Origin: Fennellomyces sp. T-0311
Lineage: Eukaryota > Mucoromycota > Mucoromycetes > Mucorales > Lichtheimiaceae
Length of the DNA: 64,000 nt
Reading direction: 5' to 3'
Assembly (NCBI GenBank): GCA_025266875.1
Contig: JALLLT010000064.1
Span: 62,001-126,000, forward strand
Position numbers and translations under genes: made by a program. Below are positions 24,695 to 40,629 of the stretch, piece after piece; the stretch's first letter is position 1, and the number at the start of each line of letters is the position of its first letter. Under the pieces are notes generated by a model. The model had not been told where the DNA came from. It made no database searches and worked only from the letters and a program-made list of their open reading frames with translations.

Positions 24695-27057
24695 ACCTTT
24701 TTTTTTCTTTTATACATTACAATATGCTGGTCATAACACAACTTTACAAAAAATTGTACACCTCTTTTTTTTTGTCTTTCTAATTCCCTATACCCAATAG
24801 TATATCAAATAAGAACACACATTTTTGTCCACGCAAAAGAGAGAACCGTTCCATGTGACTTGCGCAATGGAATCAAGGTGTCACAGTTGATCTATCTCGC
24901 AAAACCCTCTAGTTTGGGAAAATCTTTTTGGGAGTAGTCCCCCTTTCCCTCACCTCCTATTTCCTTCATTGGTAGAGCCCATTATGGCCTGTTGAATGTA
25001 TATTTGGTATCTACCTAATTACCTTCCCACTCAACACCTGATTTCTTCGCTCGAAAAGCCATCGGTTTATTTTTTGATCAAGATAAAAAAGAACCCTTTA
25101 TTTGTATCACACCACTTGCATTTGTCAATAAAATTTGCTTCCGGGATGCTGCTGTATGTACCATTCGATGAAGAAAATCCAAAGCACATGCAAATCATCA
25201 AACAATAGCCTTTTTGTGTCACATAGACCTATCATATTTTTAGACGTGCATGTAGTCCCAACTGCAATTCGTTGCATTTTGCAGGTAAGCTAACGTGTTG
25301 CTTAAAAGTACAGATGTCCTTGAGATGATTAAGCTGCATAGGAGAAAAAAATCTTATTTCTTTTTTTTTACCATGATTCCGTCAAATGTCAAGAGAACAA
25401 ACGCACAAAAGAAAAAAAAGGCAGGAGACACTGCTACTTTTTCTCGAAGTTTAGTATAAAGGAGAGATCGAGAGAGATCGACAAGGGCTTTAGTTTGTGC
25501 GTAAATAAGGCTGGGTTTTGAAAGGCCAATGGATCTACGATAAAAGACGAGACTCAATTAAAGATGTGATATTCCAGGGGAGGGCAGATACATAAACCTT
25601 GAAGCCGACTCGTCGGATAAGCGATCGTCAACTGTTTAGGTACAGTGCATTGTGACTACATAAGGAGAAAATGTCGGTGCCACCTTTTTGGTGCGGACAT
25701 ATCTGATATTGCTTGGTAACGAGAGCGTTAGCAAACACTTCACCATCATTTATCATCGGTGCGTTTGACTTTGTATATATTGCAATCTTGTCGGAACGCA
25801 TTGGTATTCTATTAAAAACTTTAAAAAGTTACCGGGAAACGAATTAAGAAGCATTGAACAAATCGGGTGAGCCCCTGTTTTCCTCGGAGGCGCTGTTACC
25901 AACGCATCGGACAAAGCAGCTGTGTGTACGTACCTTTTGCAAAGTTTCTCTTGGTCCTCGTATGGCTACGCACAAATGTATTGCAAATATGCGAGCTATA
26001 TGCATCAAATAGTATGTTATGCATGATGATACATGTACGTCATTTTTTATTAAAAGGTAACATTGAAAGTCCCTCGTCGTGGATGACAGCACCATGAAAC
26101 AGTAAACTGGACCCCCACCCCTTGTGCTCGGGTCCCATAATTTACAGGGACATTTTCCTACATACACCTTCTACAGTCCCATATCAGACCTAGCTCATGG
26201 TTACCGAGTGCTCCTCTATTATGTGTGTGTCAGACGCACTAACCTTCGAAGCGTCGCTTTCCGTACCTTGTTGAAAACATCATGACGGCGAAGGGTTTCC
26301 CTGTGTAATGGCTGTCACTTTGTGCTTTGACCAGACTCATGGCTTCTATTCTCGGTATAAACAAGTTTGGTTTGACGCAAATACGCGTCAAGGAGAAGAA
26401 AAAAGTATATCTTTTTATTGCAAGGAACAGAGAGTATCGTACCAAGAGGAGGTGAGTACGTAGCCTTCGCTAAGCCCGAGCTTGTTGGTTCTCCTTTTCA
26501 AACTAAGTAGATACTGGCTTACATTTTCAGCGGTAGGCCAGCCTTCTGGCAAAACGATCTTCATTAAAAAATCTAAAAATACCGTATCGAGATCTTCATA
26601 AATAAGGCAAGATGGAAAGGAATGCCTAATTAGGCCGCTTTTTACAACTCTTGCCAAAGTGACGAAATTCATTTCCACGTTTGCTGAATGCATCACTGCA
26701 TGATGCACTCTGATTCTCAAGCAAAGAGAAACCCTGCGTACTTTTTGAAATAAACTTGACGTGAATGATTCCATTTGTACTGGCACACCCAGTGCGTAAA
26801 CTAAAGTTAGTGTCGTGCATTACTGCTATACACTGTGTCGATACAAAGGCATGCAAGCTATCCACAGCTCTGCCATGTCATGACTATCCATTTAACGAAT
26901 ACTTGATGATGCACGACAGACTGTGGTGGGTGGATCAACATGCCTTTGATGGGAAACCAAGCAACGCCACCGACGACGCATAAAGGATTCGACGCCCGAC
27001 AACTTTTTTTTTTAAAAAAAAAAGGTTTTGCAGGATTCAAGCAATTGAAAGCTGTCC
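24695..27057. other. Spacer with possible decayed coding remnants
   Basis: 2.4 kb between the Zn2Cys6 factor and ROK1. Most of it is featureless. On the minus strand, 25840-26865, there are protein-like stretches in different frames separated by stops, described as a separate entry. No complete gene could be built. Confidence 0.4.
25840..26865 (-). pseudogene. Possible degenerate protein-coding remnant of unknown family
   Basis: A 123-codon open frame (26415-26786) contains protein-like sequence such as LPEGWPTAENVSQYLLSLKRR and LGLSEGYVLTSSW. A second frame at 26239-26445 contains EAMSLVKAQSDSHYTGKPFAVMMFSTRYGK, and a third patch lies at 25840-25930 (RCVGNSASEENRGSP). They read in the same direction and order, as exons or broken pieces of one gene would. 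I could not find splice sites joining them in frame, nor do I recognise the family. It may be a spliced lineage-specific gene or a mobile-element relic. Confidence 0.25.
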
Positions 27058-29299
27058 ATGGATCTTTTCAAATTACTCGGAGGAGGAGCACGCTTCGACA
27101 AGAAGCGGTTCCAGCATGACATTCAACTTTTTGAGGTTCGACCCAGCGTTCATTCCGAAATACATTTACAATCCAATGCTAAACATGCTATACTTTCCAG
27201 GGTCCAGAAAAGAATGACAAATCGTTAAAAAACACAGCAGCAACAGATGCCAAAAAGCGATCACAACTATTGAGCGAAATTGACATTTTAAACGACACTC
27301 CTAAACCAACCAAAATTGAAAAGATCGATCAAGAGCAAGATCAGGAAGAAACGATCGTAGATGGTAACACGAAAAAAGAAGTACCCAAACCATTTGACTA
27401 AAGTCTATGAACAAAGAAGGAGAACCCATCGAGACACTGGAGCAAGCCAACGAATTTCGAAAAAGCAAACGTATTCGCGTGTACGGTACCGACATTCCAA
27501 ACCCTTTCCGCACGTTCCAAGACTTGACGACACATCATGGTCTGAAGCCACAGCTGTACAAAAACATCAAGCAGAGCAAGTACGCTTCGCCTACACCCAT
27601 CCAAATGCAATCGATACCCATCTTCCTTCACGGCCGCGATTTGATGGCTTGCGCACCGACAGGTTCCGGCAAGACAATGGCTTACCTGCTACCCATCTTG
27701 CAGGATTTGGATAAGCCCTCCAAGGTCGGTTACCGAGCATTGATCATTGCACCTACGCGTGAATTGGCCCAACAGGTAAACCACTTTTGTGTTGTCTATC
27801 AAAAAAGTGTACTCACATGGTGTCGTGTACAGATCGATCGCGAACTGTCAAGAATTGGCGCCAATATGAACATGAAGGTCAACGTGTTGACAAAGGCAAC
27901 GGCCGCCCACAAGGCACAGAATCCTCAACAGAGACAAAAGTTTGGTAGGTGCAGCCTGTGATTGTCTGATCAACCTCGGGCATTAATTGGTGATTGCAGA
28001 TATCTTGATCAGTACACCGTTGCGACTGGTGCACGCGATTCGAGAAAAGGAGATTGACTTGAGCAAGTAAGTGGGTGCAATGGCAGGCCGCCATTGGGTA
28101 CTTACGAACGATGTAGTGTGCGACACCTCGTATTGGACGAAGCTGATAAGCTGTTGGATCTTGGATTTTTGGAACAAACCGATGAAATTTTCGCCGCATG
28201 CTCCAGCACAACTATCCACAAATCATTGTTCAGTGCGACGTTCTCGTCTACTATTGAAGAGCTGGCGCAATCGGTCATGAAGAGCCCCATCCGTGTTGTT
28301 GTCGGTGCACGGTAATGGTTTCCAAGGCAACATAATTTCAGATACTCAAACTGAACTTGTAGAAATGCAGCCACGGATACAATCAAGCAGGAATTGATTT
28401 TCACTGGCAACGAAGCAGGCAAAATGGTGGCGTTGCGACAATACATACAAAAGGGAATCCGGCCTCCGGTATTGATTTTCGTCCAATCCATCGATCGTGC
28501 AAAGGAACTGTTTCATGAACTGGTGTTTGATGGTATCAATGTTGAAGTGATTCATTCCGATCGAACAAAAGCACAGGTAAATGATGTCATATGACGACAT
28601 ATGGGTTGTTAGCTAAGCAAATGAAATCAACAGCGTGATAACATTATCAATCAATTCCGACTTGGAAAAATATGGGTGTTGATCGCCACCGAGTTAATGG
28701 CCCGCGGTCTTGATTTCAAAGCCGTTAATTTGGTTATCAATTACGATTTCCCGCAGACGGTAGCAAGTTACATTCACCGAATCGGTCGTACGGGTCGTGC
28801 CGGACGTGCTGGTGAGGCTGTTACATACTATACCAAGGATGATTTGCAGTATTTGAGAAGGTTCGAGATTGCAAGGGGGTTTTTCTCGGTGTGCGTATAC
28901 TAACTGAACATGTAGCGTCGTCAATGTCATGCGGGAGTCAGGTTGCGAGGTGCCTGACTGGATGCTTACAATCAAGAAAGCAAAGTGAGTAGGGTTGGCG
29001 AGGAGTACTAGCTACAGAGTGATTGATCTCCTTTTGCACTTGTTTAGTCATAAGCAGCGGAATGAAGTAAGAAGGGGCATTGAACGAGACACAATCGACA
29101 CTACCCCAAAGCGAGACAAAGACCAGGCGGCCAAGAAGAAGTAAGTCGTTTGCCCGCGGATCAAACACGGAAAGACTAACGGGGTCATTTCAGGGAATTG
29201 ATCGAAGCATCGAAAAAGAGGAAAAAGCAGCAGCAAGCAAAGGAGAAGAAAAAGAAGGCAAAGAAGGAGACATCTGAACCCGCTGCATCATCATCATAG
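27058..29299 (+). CDS. ROK1: DEAD-box RNA helicase ROK1/DDX52 (ribosome biogenesis)
   Basis: Eleven exons encode 560 residues, near the 564 of yeast Rok1: 27058-27135, 27201-27363, 27417-27775, 27833-27944, 28000-28066, 28117-28311, 28363-28576, 28634-28860, 28916-28984, 29048-29140 and 29194-29299. The start [16 protein letters not shown] is Rok1-like. Helicase motifs appear in order: Q motif ([14 protein letters not shown]), Walker A APTGSGKT at 160-167, PTREL, DEAD near 267-270, SAT, and HRIGRTGR near 444-451, followed by a Lys-rich nucleolar-type tail. Rok1 acts in early 18S rRNA processing. The second intron was placed as gtaaca ... aacaaag because that acceptor lies at a normal distance from the branch site ctaa; a gtagat donor with acceptor actaaag is the alternative and changes only a few residues. 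Confidence 0.93.
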
Positions 29300-29374
29300 A
29301 AACTTTGCATTTTTTCATGTTATTAAAAGAAAATTAATCCTCGTCTAGTTTGTTTGTAACACTTTTTAACTCTA

Positions 29375-30572
<1,198 letters not shown>

Positions 30573-30882
30573 CCTTTAGAAAAAATATAGAAAAAGGAAA
30601 GAGGGCGGGCGGGGGTGAACCGTTAGTCGGGAATTGAGAACCAAACAGTGGATCGATATACACTTCCTTACAACTCAGCTAACTTGAAATGGCTCCGGTC
30701 AAGCCGATGGACTTGCGAGTTCCCATCCCCCCCAAAAAAAAAACCAGAACCCATGGATCAACAAACAATCCATTTGCCAATGAACGAAAAATAAAGCATA
30801 AAAATATTTACTTTTTTTTTTTATTATTGTTATTATTATTCTACAGTGAAAGTGTGTGTGTGTTTTTCGGGGGACGGATATT
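30573..30882. other. Spacer between cyclin stop and kinase start
   Basis: About 310 bases, same-strand, containing the presumed kinase promoter and a TTATTATTATT run near 30820-30840. No gene seen. Confidence 0.5.
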
Positions 30883-31866
30883 TCAAATGCATGGCGCATG
30901 GCCTAAAACAAAATGTGGACGTGTTGGGCGGAGCAAGCATGGAGGAGTCTGAGATTTGCAACGTTTGTTAGGTTGTTGTGCTGTGTTGAAATCGGGCGTA
31001 TCTGCTCGTGGGCGTTTTGCACCTGAGCTTGCATAAGTCATCTGAGGAGGAGTAGGCATCAACAGATGATGTTGCTGTTGTTGTGGCAAAACAACGCAGC
31101 GACACAAATCCGGCGTCCATGCGAAGGAAATTTGATGTAGGGAGGCAACGGGTGGTTCGGCTAGTGCATCGGCGACATAGTCACGTAGTAATCGGTGCAG
31201 ATCGTCAAACACGTTTTGCGATACGTAAAGCTGATAGTCGGATAGTTCGAGAAAGATGCGCTCCGCTAGATTCACTTCGTGCACCGGTAATCGTGCAATC
31301 GAGGCCCAGGCAGAGTTCCGGTACGTTTTGTCTTGTACATATTTAGAGGCGACGATCAAGCTCGCTAGGAACATGCGTCGGCCGCAGCTGATGTAGTCCC
31401 GTTTGATACTTCGAGGCTCCTTTATCATGTAGTTCCGGATTGCTTGCTGCGTCTGAAACAGATAACATATCGCTATTTGTGCCGTCGTGTATGTTGTGTG
31501 GGATCGTTTCAACACCTCTCGAATAAACCCTCGCATCGATACCGGAAAGACCAGCTCACCGACATCTTGGTATATTCCCCGCCACATGATCTCGACCATA
31601 TTCGTCATGATATCTAAAAGGTATAATTGATTGCCGCTTAGCAAAAGATCCAACAACCTTTTTTTTTTTCTCGAGCGAAAAAAGGTGTATATAGTTATCT
31701 ATATACCTAAAAGTGCCTCAACGTATGCCAAGCGTCGGTCAACGTTGACAATCCATGGTCGCTGTAGTTGCTGAGGAAACGCGTGTTGCCATCGTATATC
31801 TCGTGGTTGCGGCTTGTGATGGTGGAGACAGTGCGTTGTTGTAGGACGTTGTCGGCACGAACTCAT
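30883..31866 (-). CDS. Pho85-type (PCL-like) cyclin
   Basis: Two exons, 31707-31866 and 30883-31613, with a 93-base intron, encode 296 residues. The cyclin box spans roughly residues 60-190 and includes AYVEALLDIMTNMVEIMW, MRGFIREVLKRSHTTYTTAQIAICYLF, RRMFLASLIVASKYVQDKTYRN, SAWASIARLPVHEVNLAERIFLELSDYQLYVS. The last blocks, with the conserved KxxQDxxYxNxxW pattern, are typical of PCL1/PCL5-like cyclins that activate Pho85-class kinases. The C-terminal third is low in complexity, with poly-Gln/His, and ends in basic clusters (AKRPRAD, NKRCK) that could serve nuclear import. The start MSSCRQRP was chosen because sequence upstream in the frame is a (CT)n-derived Leu-Ser repeat. Confidence 0.82.
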
Positions 31867-31880
31867 TGGAAGATAGAGAA

Positions 31881-31884
<4 letters not shown>

Positions 31885-31911
<27 letters not shown>
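31885..31911. repeat. (AG)n microsatellite
   Basis: An interrupted run of AG dinucleotides immediately upstream of the cyclin ATG on its template side; read on the cyclin strand it is a CT-rich leader. Confidence 0.85.
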
Positions 31912-31916
<5 letters not shown>

Positions 31917-32729
31917 AGAAGCAAGGGAATTGGATTGACAATCAAGTTAAAAAAAGGGCAGGGGACAGAAGAAAGGGGTGGGGGTTTACACACAGTTTCT
32001 CCCGGACAAAGAAGTGCAAGGAGGATGCCGTACGTTAAAAGTGGTTTTAAAACCTTTCGGATAACGAATTGGGCAAAAGGGCGGACAAAAGGGAAAGAAA
32101 ATAGCATAGAACAATACGGCGGATGATAATAATGACGCCGCACATGGCAATGATGGTGATCGGGCGGAACCAAACAATTCTCGTCGTTCGTATCACAAGC
32201 CCATCACGCAGCATGCAAAAGTATATATATACTTATAAATGTACACTCCTTCCAAACAGGAATGCTTCCCTTGCTTGTTACAAGCCCATTAATGCAGAAG
32301 GAAATACCAAAAGGAGCTCGCCTTTTTTCGTCAACATACATCGGTTTATACCCAATTACTCATGTAATAGTCGCCCTTAACTGGATGTTCCGTGTCTTGT
32401 GGCAAAAAAAACAAAAAGAAAGTTGTATGCCCAAAACAAGGCAAACAATGGGATCCGCACCCTGGCCCTGGACCCCCCCAAAAGATTTCGGCCCAACCCC
32501 CAAGATCCTGCCCACCCCCAGCCTCCCATTCCTCCCCCAAAAAAGTAAACCCGCTGGGAGCAACACACAAATGCAACCCATCCCAATATGGAGACCGTTT
32601 ATGTAATAAGACTGCACCCGAATGCTTACATCTGTAGTTGTAATTGCCATTGTGATTATGGGAAGGGAGAGGGGGTGGGGAGAAGACAATAATGCCGATT
32701 CAACCCAATTCCATCCTATTGCTTCCGTC

Positions 32730-32755
32730 CTATCTCTCTCTCTCTCTCTCTCTTT
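32730..32755. repeat. (CT)n microsatellite
   Basis: A short uninterrupted TC dinucleotide run in the spacer upstream of the cyclin gene. Confidence 0.85.
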
Positions 32756-33120
32756 ACTCTCCCTTGTTGAAATTAGTACCAGTAGGAGCCCGGAAGGAGT
32801 AAAAAGAAGAAAAAGAAGCGATAACAAAACCGTATCGTATAACTGTTTGTTTAGGTAGGAGGCGACTTAGTGATAAGCAAGCCACGTTCTGCTGCTAACC
32901 CCCTCACACGCTGCCCGGCATTAGCGTCTAGCCAGAATGTCTATCAGCCCTTAAATGGCTTGCATACACATACATTTCATCCTTGTCCCCCTTTCAAATG
33001 AATAAAAAAAAACACATTATAAACTGAAGGGCCCCCGGTCATTACAAAGCCGAATACCTTGTTTATTCTTTATTGGATCAAGGGTTGGTTACTTGGAGTG
33101 GGATTCGTACTGGGGCATTT

Positions 33121-34657
33121 TTAATCATATCGGTTTCTTCTCGGTGAACGAGACCGGGACCGTCTCGGGTAGTCTTCGTTGTCGTAATGGCGAGATCGCC
33201 TGCTGTAACGTTCAACCTCTCGATCCCAGTCGTCTTCATTACCACCCCGGCGGTCACGGCTACGACGACGATGCTCATCTCGCTGCTCTCGAACACCGCG
33301 ATCTCGATCAGAATATCGTCGGTAATCTCTATCCCTACCTACGTCCCGGCGATCGCGGTAGTCGTAACGTGCACGTGTGTAATCCCTGTCGCGACCAGCG
33401 TACGGCTTGGATTGCTGGTTATATATAGAGAGATAGAGAGAGAGAGAACACCCATATAAATAACTACTGAGTTCCTTTGGTTCTTCTTGTGTAAAAAAGG
33501 GTAACTGTACCTTCATCTGATCCAGCGTCTCACGGATTTTCAGGTAACCTTGGTGCTGCTTACCCTGGTAGTGAGCCTCCAATCGATCCGACGAATCATT
33601 AGTAACCAGGAATGCGCCACAGACTTGGCAAACCTATGACTTGCTCAGTCGTTTTGTTTCGAAAATAACTTGCGGCTTATGTTACCTCCATGCGCTTTTC
33701 GGACTTGCTGCCATCAATGTTCTTGATAAGGAACCGTGAGTATGTAAAACAGGGTGTGTGACAAATGGGTAAACTTACATCTTTCAGCTGACTCATTTCG
33801 GCCTGGAGCTTCTCGACTTCGGCAGTGAGCTCAGTTGCTTCTTGAACACGTCCTTCTTCACCGGCTTCTTCAATCTTTTTTTGTTTTTTGTTTGTGGGGT
33901 TTTTACAATGGGAGGTGACGTCAATTTATCTTTTTTGTTTCTTGCCATTGCATATCCATATAAGGGAAATCTATAGAATGGGACACTTACCTTTTGCAAC
34001 ATCTCTTTGATCTTGACGTCTATCAAGACGATCTTTTCCTCGCGCTCTTCCTTGCGCAGCTCCGCGAGCTAATCGCCGTTTCAGTACCATGTCAACACAC
34101 CCCGCATATCGACCCGCCGCCAATTTTTACCTTATCTTCACCTTGAATGTTCAAGCGACCTTTGCCATTGCGGATTCGACGGCCTAGATCGTTGACAAGC
34201 TTGTTGAGGTAATCGTAGAATTCTGCCTCGTAGTGGTATTTGTGCTTATCGGGAGCATTTTGATATCGTTCCTTCAATCGATCATTGTGAATCTTGTCGC
34301 ATGGACCTTATATAAACGACACAGTGTGATTAAGCAATCCAAGCGAAAAAAAAGAGGGTGCATTTCGTTTCCTTACCCAAATCTGACTTAGTGTTTGTGA
34401 ACAATTGAGACGGACAGTACGCAACGAGATAGTGTTTGCACACCTAGAACAGAACAAGGATGAGTTTTTTTTTTTTTTCTCGCGGATGAATGGCATGACG
34501 TTTTCCAAAAAAAACAACTTACACTGTCGTCCCAGAAATCCTTGTTGTCTACATCCACATATTGGGACATTAGCTCTTCGAGCATAGCCTTTTGGTAATC
34601 TGAGTCATCGGATTAGTTTTCTATGAATGCTGGTGGCGCATCCCTTCGCTTACCCAT
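33121..34657 (-). CDS. LUC7: U1 snRNP-associated splicing protein LUC7
   Basis: Nine exons (34654-34657, 34523-34599, 34377-34443, 34131-34306, 33991-34068, 33779-33874, 33686-33721, 33511-33633, 33121-33414) encode 316 residues. Luc7 binds U1 snRNP and helps select 5' splice sites in the nucleus. The first zinc finger is of CCCH type (VCKHYLVAYCPSQLF ... LGPCDKIHND) and the second of C2H2 type (VCQVCGAFLVTN ... HYQGKQHQGY). A coiled coil lies between them. The C-terminal exon is a long Arg/Asp/Ser/Tyr-rich tail like that of metazoan LUC7L proteins and unlike the short yeast protein. The first coding exon is just ATGG; splicing to ATTACC restores MDYQKAMLEELMSQYVDVDNKDF, a canonical Luc7 start. 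Confidence 0.92.
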
Positions 34658-36581
34658 TGTTTCTGAGGAAAATAAAGAAAGAACGAGTCCGCCGCAGCCT
34701 GCCTTTGCAAGGCAGCAAATAGCCAGGTGCCTGGGGTAATTTTTGATCCAATCACATTTGACTTGCGCGTTGTATATAGCGAATGCTCCATGGAAGAAAA
34801 AGAGTGCCCGATATCTGAAACTAAAATAGCACTGGGGCTATCGTTCAGCTTGAAACTGGAACGATAGCTGGTTTATCTTGCTGGCATTTGGACTTTGGCT
34901 TCATATTTCCTAATCGCTCCTTCATTAAAAAGTAGTCGGCGCCTATGACGTAGTTTAATCTATCGCTATGGAATCAGAGAATTCGGATGAGATACAAGTG
35001 GGACGCTCGGAATGAGGCATGGATATGCGTCCCCCCAAACTGGTACGCCATGGTTCATGACAATGTGTACAGCCACTTGATACAAATATATACATATGTC
35101 GCTGCTCAGCAATGCAGCGCCACGTTCATACCAATTGTCACATGCCGATAAGTACATTGCGACATGGTCTTAAAAATAGTAGGATGATTGCTTTGAATGC
35201 TGGGCAACCTCCTCCCACTGATACGTACATGCCATTACTCGTTTCTATAAAAGTCCGCCGAAAAACAAAAACTCAATGCACATGTATCGGTATGCTTAAG
35301 CGGTGCAAGTGCCTTATTAATACCTGTAAGTATCTCACTACGCGCATACCATACTATACGGCCTATTCATTTATTTATTATCGAAAACAATGTGCCACTT
35401 TTTGTGTGTCTGAGAAGCAAAACGCCTTGCACTACTTTCGATGGCGGACGTCGGATCAACCAAACTTTAAAAATTGCCCATTTATGTGTGATAAGTTAAA
35501 AGAACGATGTTTTAAGGGATACACATCCTGGGACATACGATGTATACACACCGGAAGGATTGGTTAAAAAATTGCGTACATTGACTGATGAATCATCAAC
35601 GCCTTGGAGGCTATAAACAGTGACGCCAAACAACGCGCCTGTTGATCCATGTGACAGAAAGTTATACGCAATACAGCCACATAACCAAATCAAGTTACCA
35701 CGTTTTGCTGCACATTGAACCATAGATCGTCTGCATCCTTGTTTATCAATCTAACCAAGTCCGCCGTTCCGTGCTTAAATGGGGCGTGATTGTGTAAGAA
35801 ATGGCGCGTCCGGTAGTCACCAAGTCCATTGAAAAGAGCAGCGAGTAGACACAAGGACGAAAATACCAGTGAGCTAAACAGGTAAATATTGACAGACGTG
35901 AATCAAAAGTTGCTTTATGATAAGCAAAAGTTGCATGTAGGTTCAGAGGCACTAACACGATCCAGAGATGCCCGATGGATATATGGATCCTGTAAAGGGC
36001 TCTCAATACGTGGTAGAGAGTTTTTCCAGAATTTTCAAATTCAAGTGCCAAGTCGCGCCAGTCAATTTTTAATGATAATTATACGCTGCAATGAAGCTGA
36101 CTCAGTAGCATCTAGGTGTGAATATAGAAGTATTAGACGACTCGGCAGTATATCATGATATTCCCTTTGCCATAAATAATAACGAAAGCTGACATCGACG
36201 ATCGATTTAATTTTTGTTACCCTTGTTAGTTTAGCGAAAGAGACAGCATGTGGTTGCATATGGTGTGAAACCATCGTCGTCAAACAGCTCCGGGAAAACC
36301 GGTTGAAGGATCTTCACGATGATTGCGTGTGGCTCGTGGGCTACACCAGCCCATTTAACAAACAATTTGAATTTTGTCGACAACTCTTCGGAAAGTGTGG
36401 AGCTTGACATACAATCTCAGAAGTCAATAAACAACGGATTAAAAGAAAAAAAAACAAACAGAAAACTACATCACTGTACTGATGAAAAAAAAAGCGAAGA
36501 AAAAGTGAAATGTATTTACAAAAAGATGGAAGATGAAACTATATGTACAAAAGCGAAAGAAACAACAAACAAGAACTTTTT
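34658..36581. other. Spacer between SFP1-like gene and LUC7
   Basis: 1.9 kb, AT-rich. It carries a strong small hairpin at 34837-34868, listed separately. The 151-codon frame at 35112-35567 is Cys/Thr/Tyr-rich without motifs and overlaps nothing conserved, so it is not called. Confidence 0.5.
34837..34868. repeat. Perfect 10-base inverted repeat (hairpin)
   Basis: GCTATCGTTC at 34837-34846 and GAACGATAGC at 34859-34868 are exact reverse complements separated by 12 bases. With one bulge the stem can be extended by the inner CAG/CTG bases. It lies 180 bases upstream of the LUC7 start. It could be a transcription factor site, a structured RNA or chance; nothing in the sequence decides this. Confidence 0.7.
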
Positions 36582-37375
36582 TCAAAAACGTATGGGCTGT
36601 CGAAGTTTCGCAAGATGCGTGTGCTCAATATGGTACTTGAGGCCATTAAGATTTTTATAGCGTTTGTTGCAAATACCAATAGAGCAACGGTATGGTTTCC
36701 GAGCATTAAGCTCGGATTCATTTTCATGCTTTTCGTGACAATGACCATGAGCCTTGTGGTATTTCAGGCCATTTGCATTTTTATATGCTTTGTCACAGCC
36801 ATCCACTTGACATTTATACGGTCTCTCATGAGCATCTAATATGTGATCATGCATGAATATTATAAGAAAGGTTGGTGTTTTTGGTTGTTATTGCTGTTGT
36901 TACCGTCATAGCACCCGTACGGATCGATGGAATTAGCCTGTTGTAAAAGGAGTTCGAGATCACCAGGGTGCCATTCCATAGGGAATTTTCGTTTTTTTAG
37001 TGGCGGCGAAGGAGGCGGTGTACACAGACCTTCGCTACTCCCGCTACTACTCGGGCTACCAACGTCCATAGCAGGTAAAAAACCTTCATGAAATGTCGCA
37101 TTAATCGGATCCATTGTGGTTGTTGTCATCACTGGAGCTGTGGTCATTGCATATTCTTCCATAGGGAAGGTTGTCCATGCCATCAGCATATCATCATCAT
37201 CGTCTTCCTCTTCATCGGAGACTACATGGTGTTCTTCAAAGTGGTGTAGCAACTCATGAAGATCAAGTAGTGTTTGTCCACAACAAAGAAAGTTGCGGCA
37301 AAAAGCCGACTCGAGCTCTCGTTGCCGAGCTTTTGGGTCGACGAGTTCCTCCACCGAGTTTTGTGAGCTAAACAT
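36582..37375 (-). CDS. SFP1-like split C2H2 zinc-finger transcription factor
   Basis: Two exons, 36904-37375 and 36582-36835, with a 68-base intron, encode 241 residues. The N-terminal degenerate finger (FCRNFLCCGQTLLDLHELLHHFEEHHVV) is the arrangement typical of the fungal Sfp1 family. It is followed by an acidic run (DEEEDDDDD) and a Ser/Pro-rich middle with PPPSPPLKKRKFP, a likely nuclear signal. Two C-terminal C2H2 fingers follow: YKCQVDGCDKAYKNANGLKYH and YRCSIGICNKRYKNLNGLKYH. In yeast Sfp1 drives ribosomal protein and ribosome biogenesis genes downstream of TOR. It is much shorter than the yeast protein, which is common outside Saccharomycotina. Confidence 0.8.
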
Positions 37376-40195
<2,820 letters not shown>

Positions 40196-40629
40196 AGACC
40201 TGATATTCTCGAAGAAAGGATTTAAAAAAAGTGTATATAATGTAATGTCGATTGAGGCTAGTGAAAGCAAGATCTAGTTGCTATAGAAAGGGTTGCCTAA
40301 TGGGTAAATAAAAAATACCGTATTCTTTGAACCATTCTGATCATCTTGAGCAATGTCTAAAATGTATCGGTTTGTGGAAGGTGTCACAACAAACTTTAAT
40401 CTACGGTTTTACCACGCCTGCCATATATGCGTGAAGCTTACATCATCTTGCATCGAAACTTTAATTAACTTTTTCTACGATTTATTAAGGTGAGTCATGG
40501 TAATTAAAGTACGTATCCAACGGCGTATGTAACAAAAGATCTTTATAAAGTGCTAAGCGTTATACTACTCGACTACAGAGCTGCAGTGTGTTCCAGTGCT
40601 TGCTTAATAGATACGTGCATCAATATAGT
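40196..40629. other. HSP60 downstream spacer
   Basis: About 430 bases between the HSP60 stop and the ABC pseudogene. AT-rich, presumably the 3' UTR and terminator of HSP60; no gene. Confidence 0.5.

Larger units (their letters stand above)
31867..33120. other. Cyclin upstream region with simple repeats and a G-rich patch
   Basis: 1.25 kb between LUC7 and the cyclin start, both on the minus strand, so this is the cyclin promoter and leader. It holds an (AG)n tract at about 31885-31911, a (CT)n tract at about 32730-32755 and a C-rich stretch at 32455-32540 whose minus strand carries a four-run guanine motif. Open frames here are repeat-derived and not credible genes. Confidence 0.55.

Noticed and set aside
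32360..32827. 155-codon minus-strand frame upstream of the cyclin
   Set aside because: It is built from a (CT)n repeat and a C-rich patch and has no protein-family features.
35112..35567. 151-codon plus-strand frame
   Set aside because: Composition is random-like and rich in Cys, Thr and Tyr from AT-rich DNA, with no motif or splice support.
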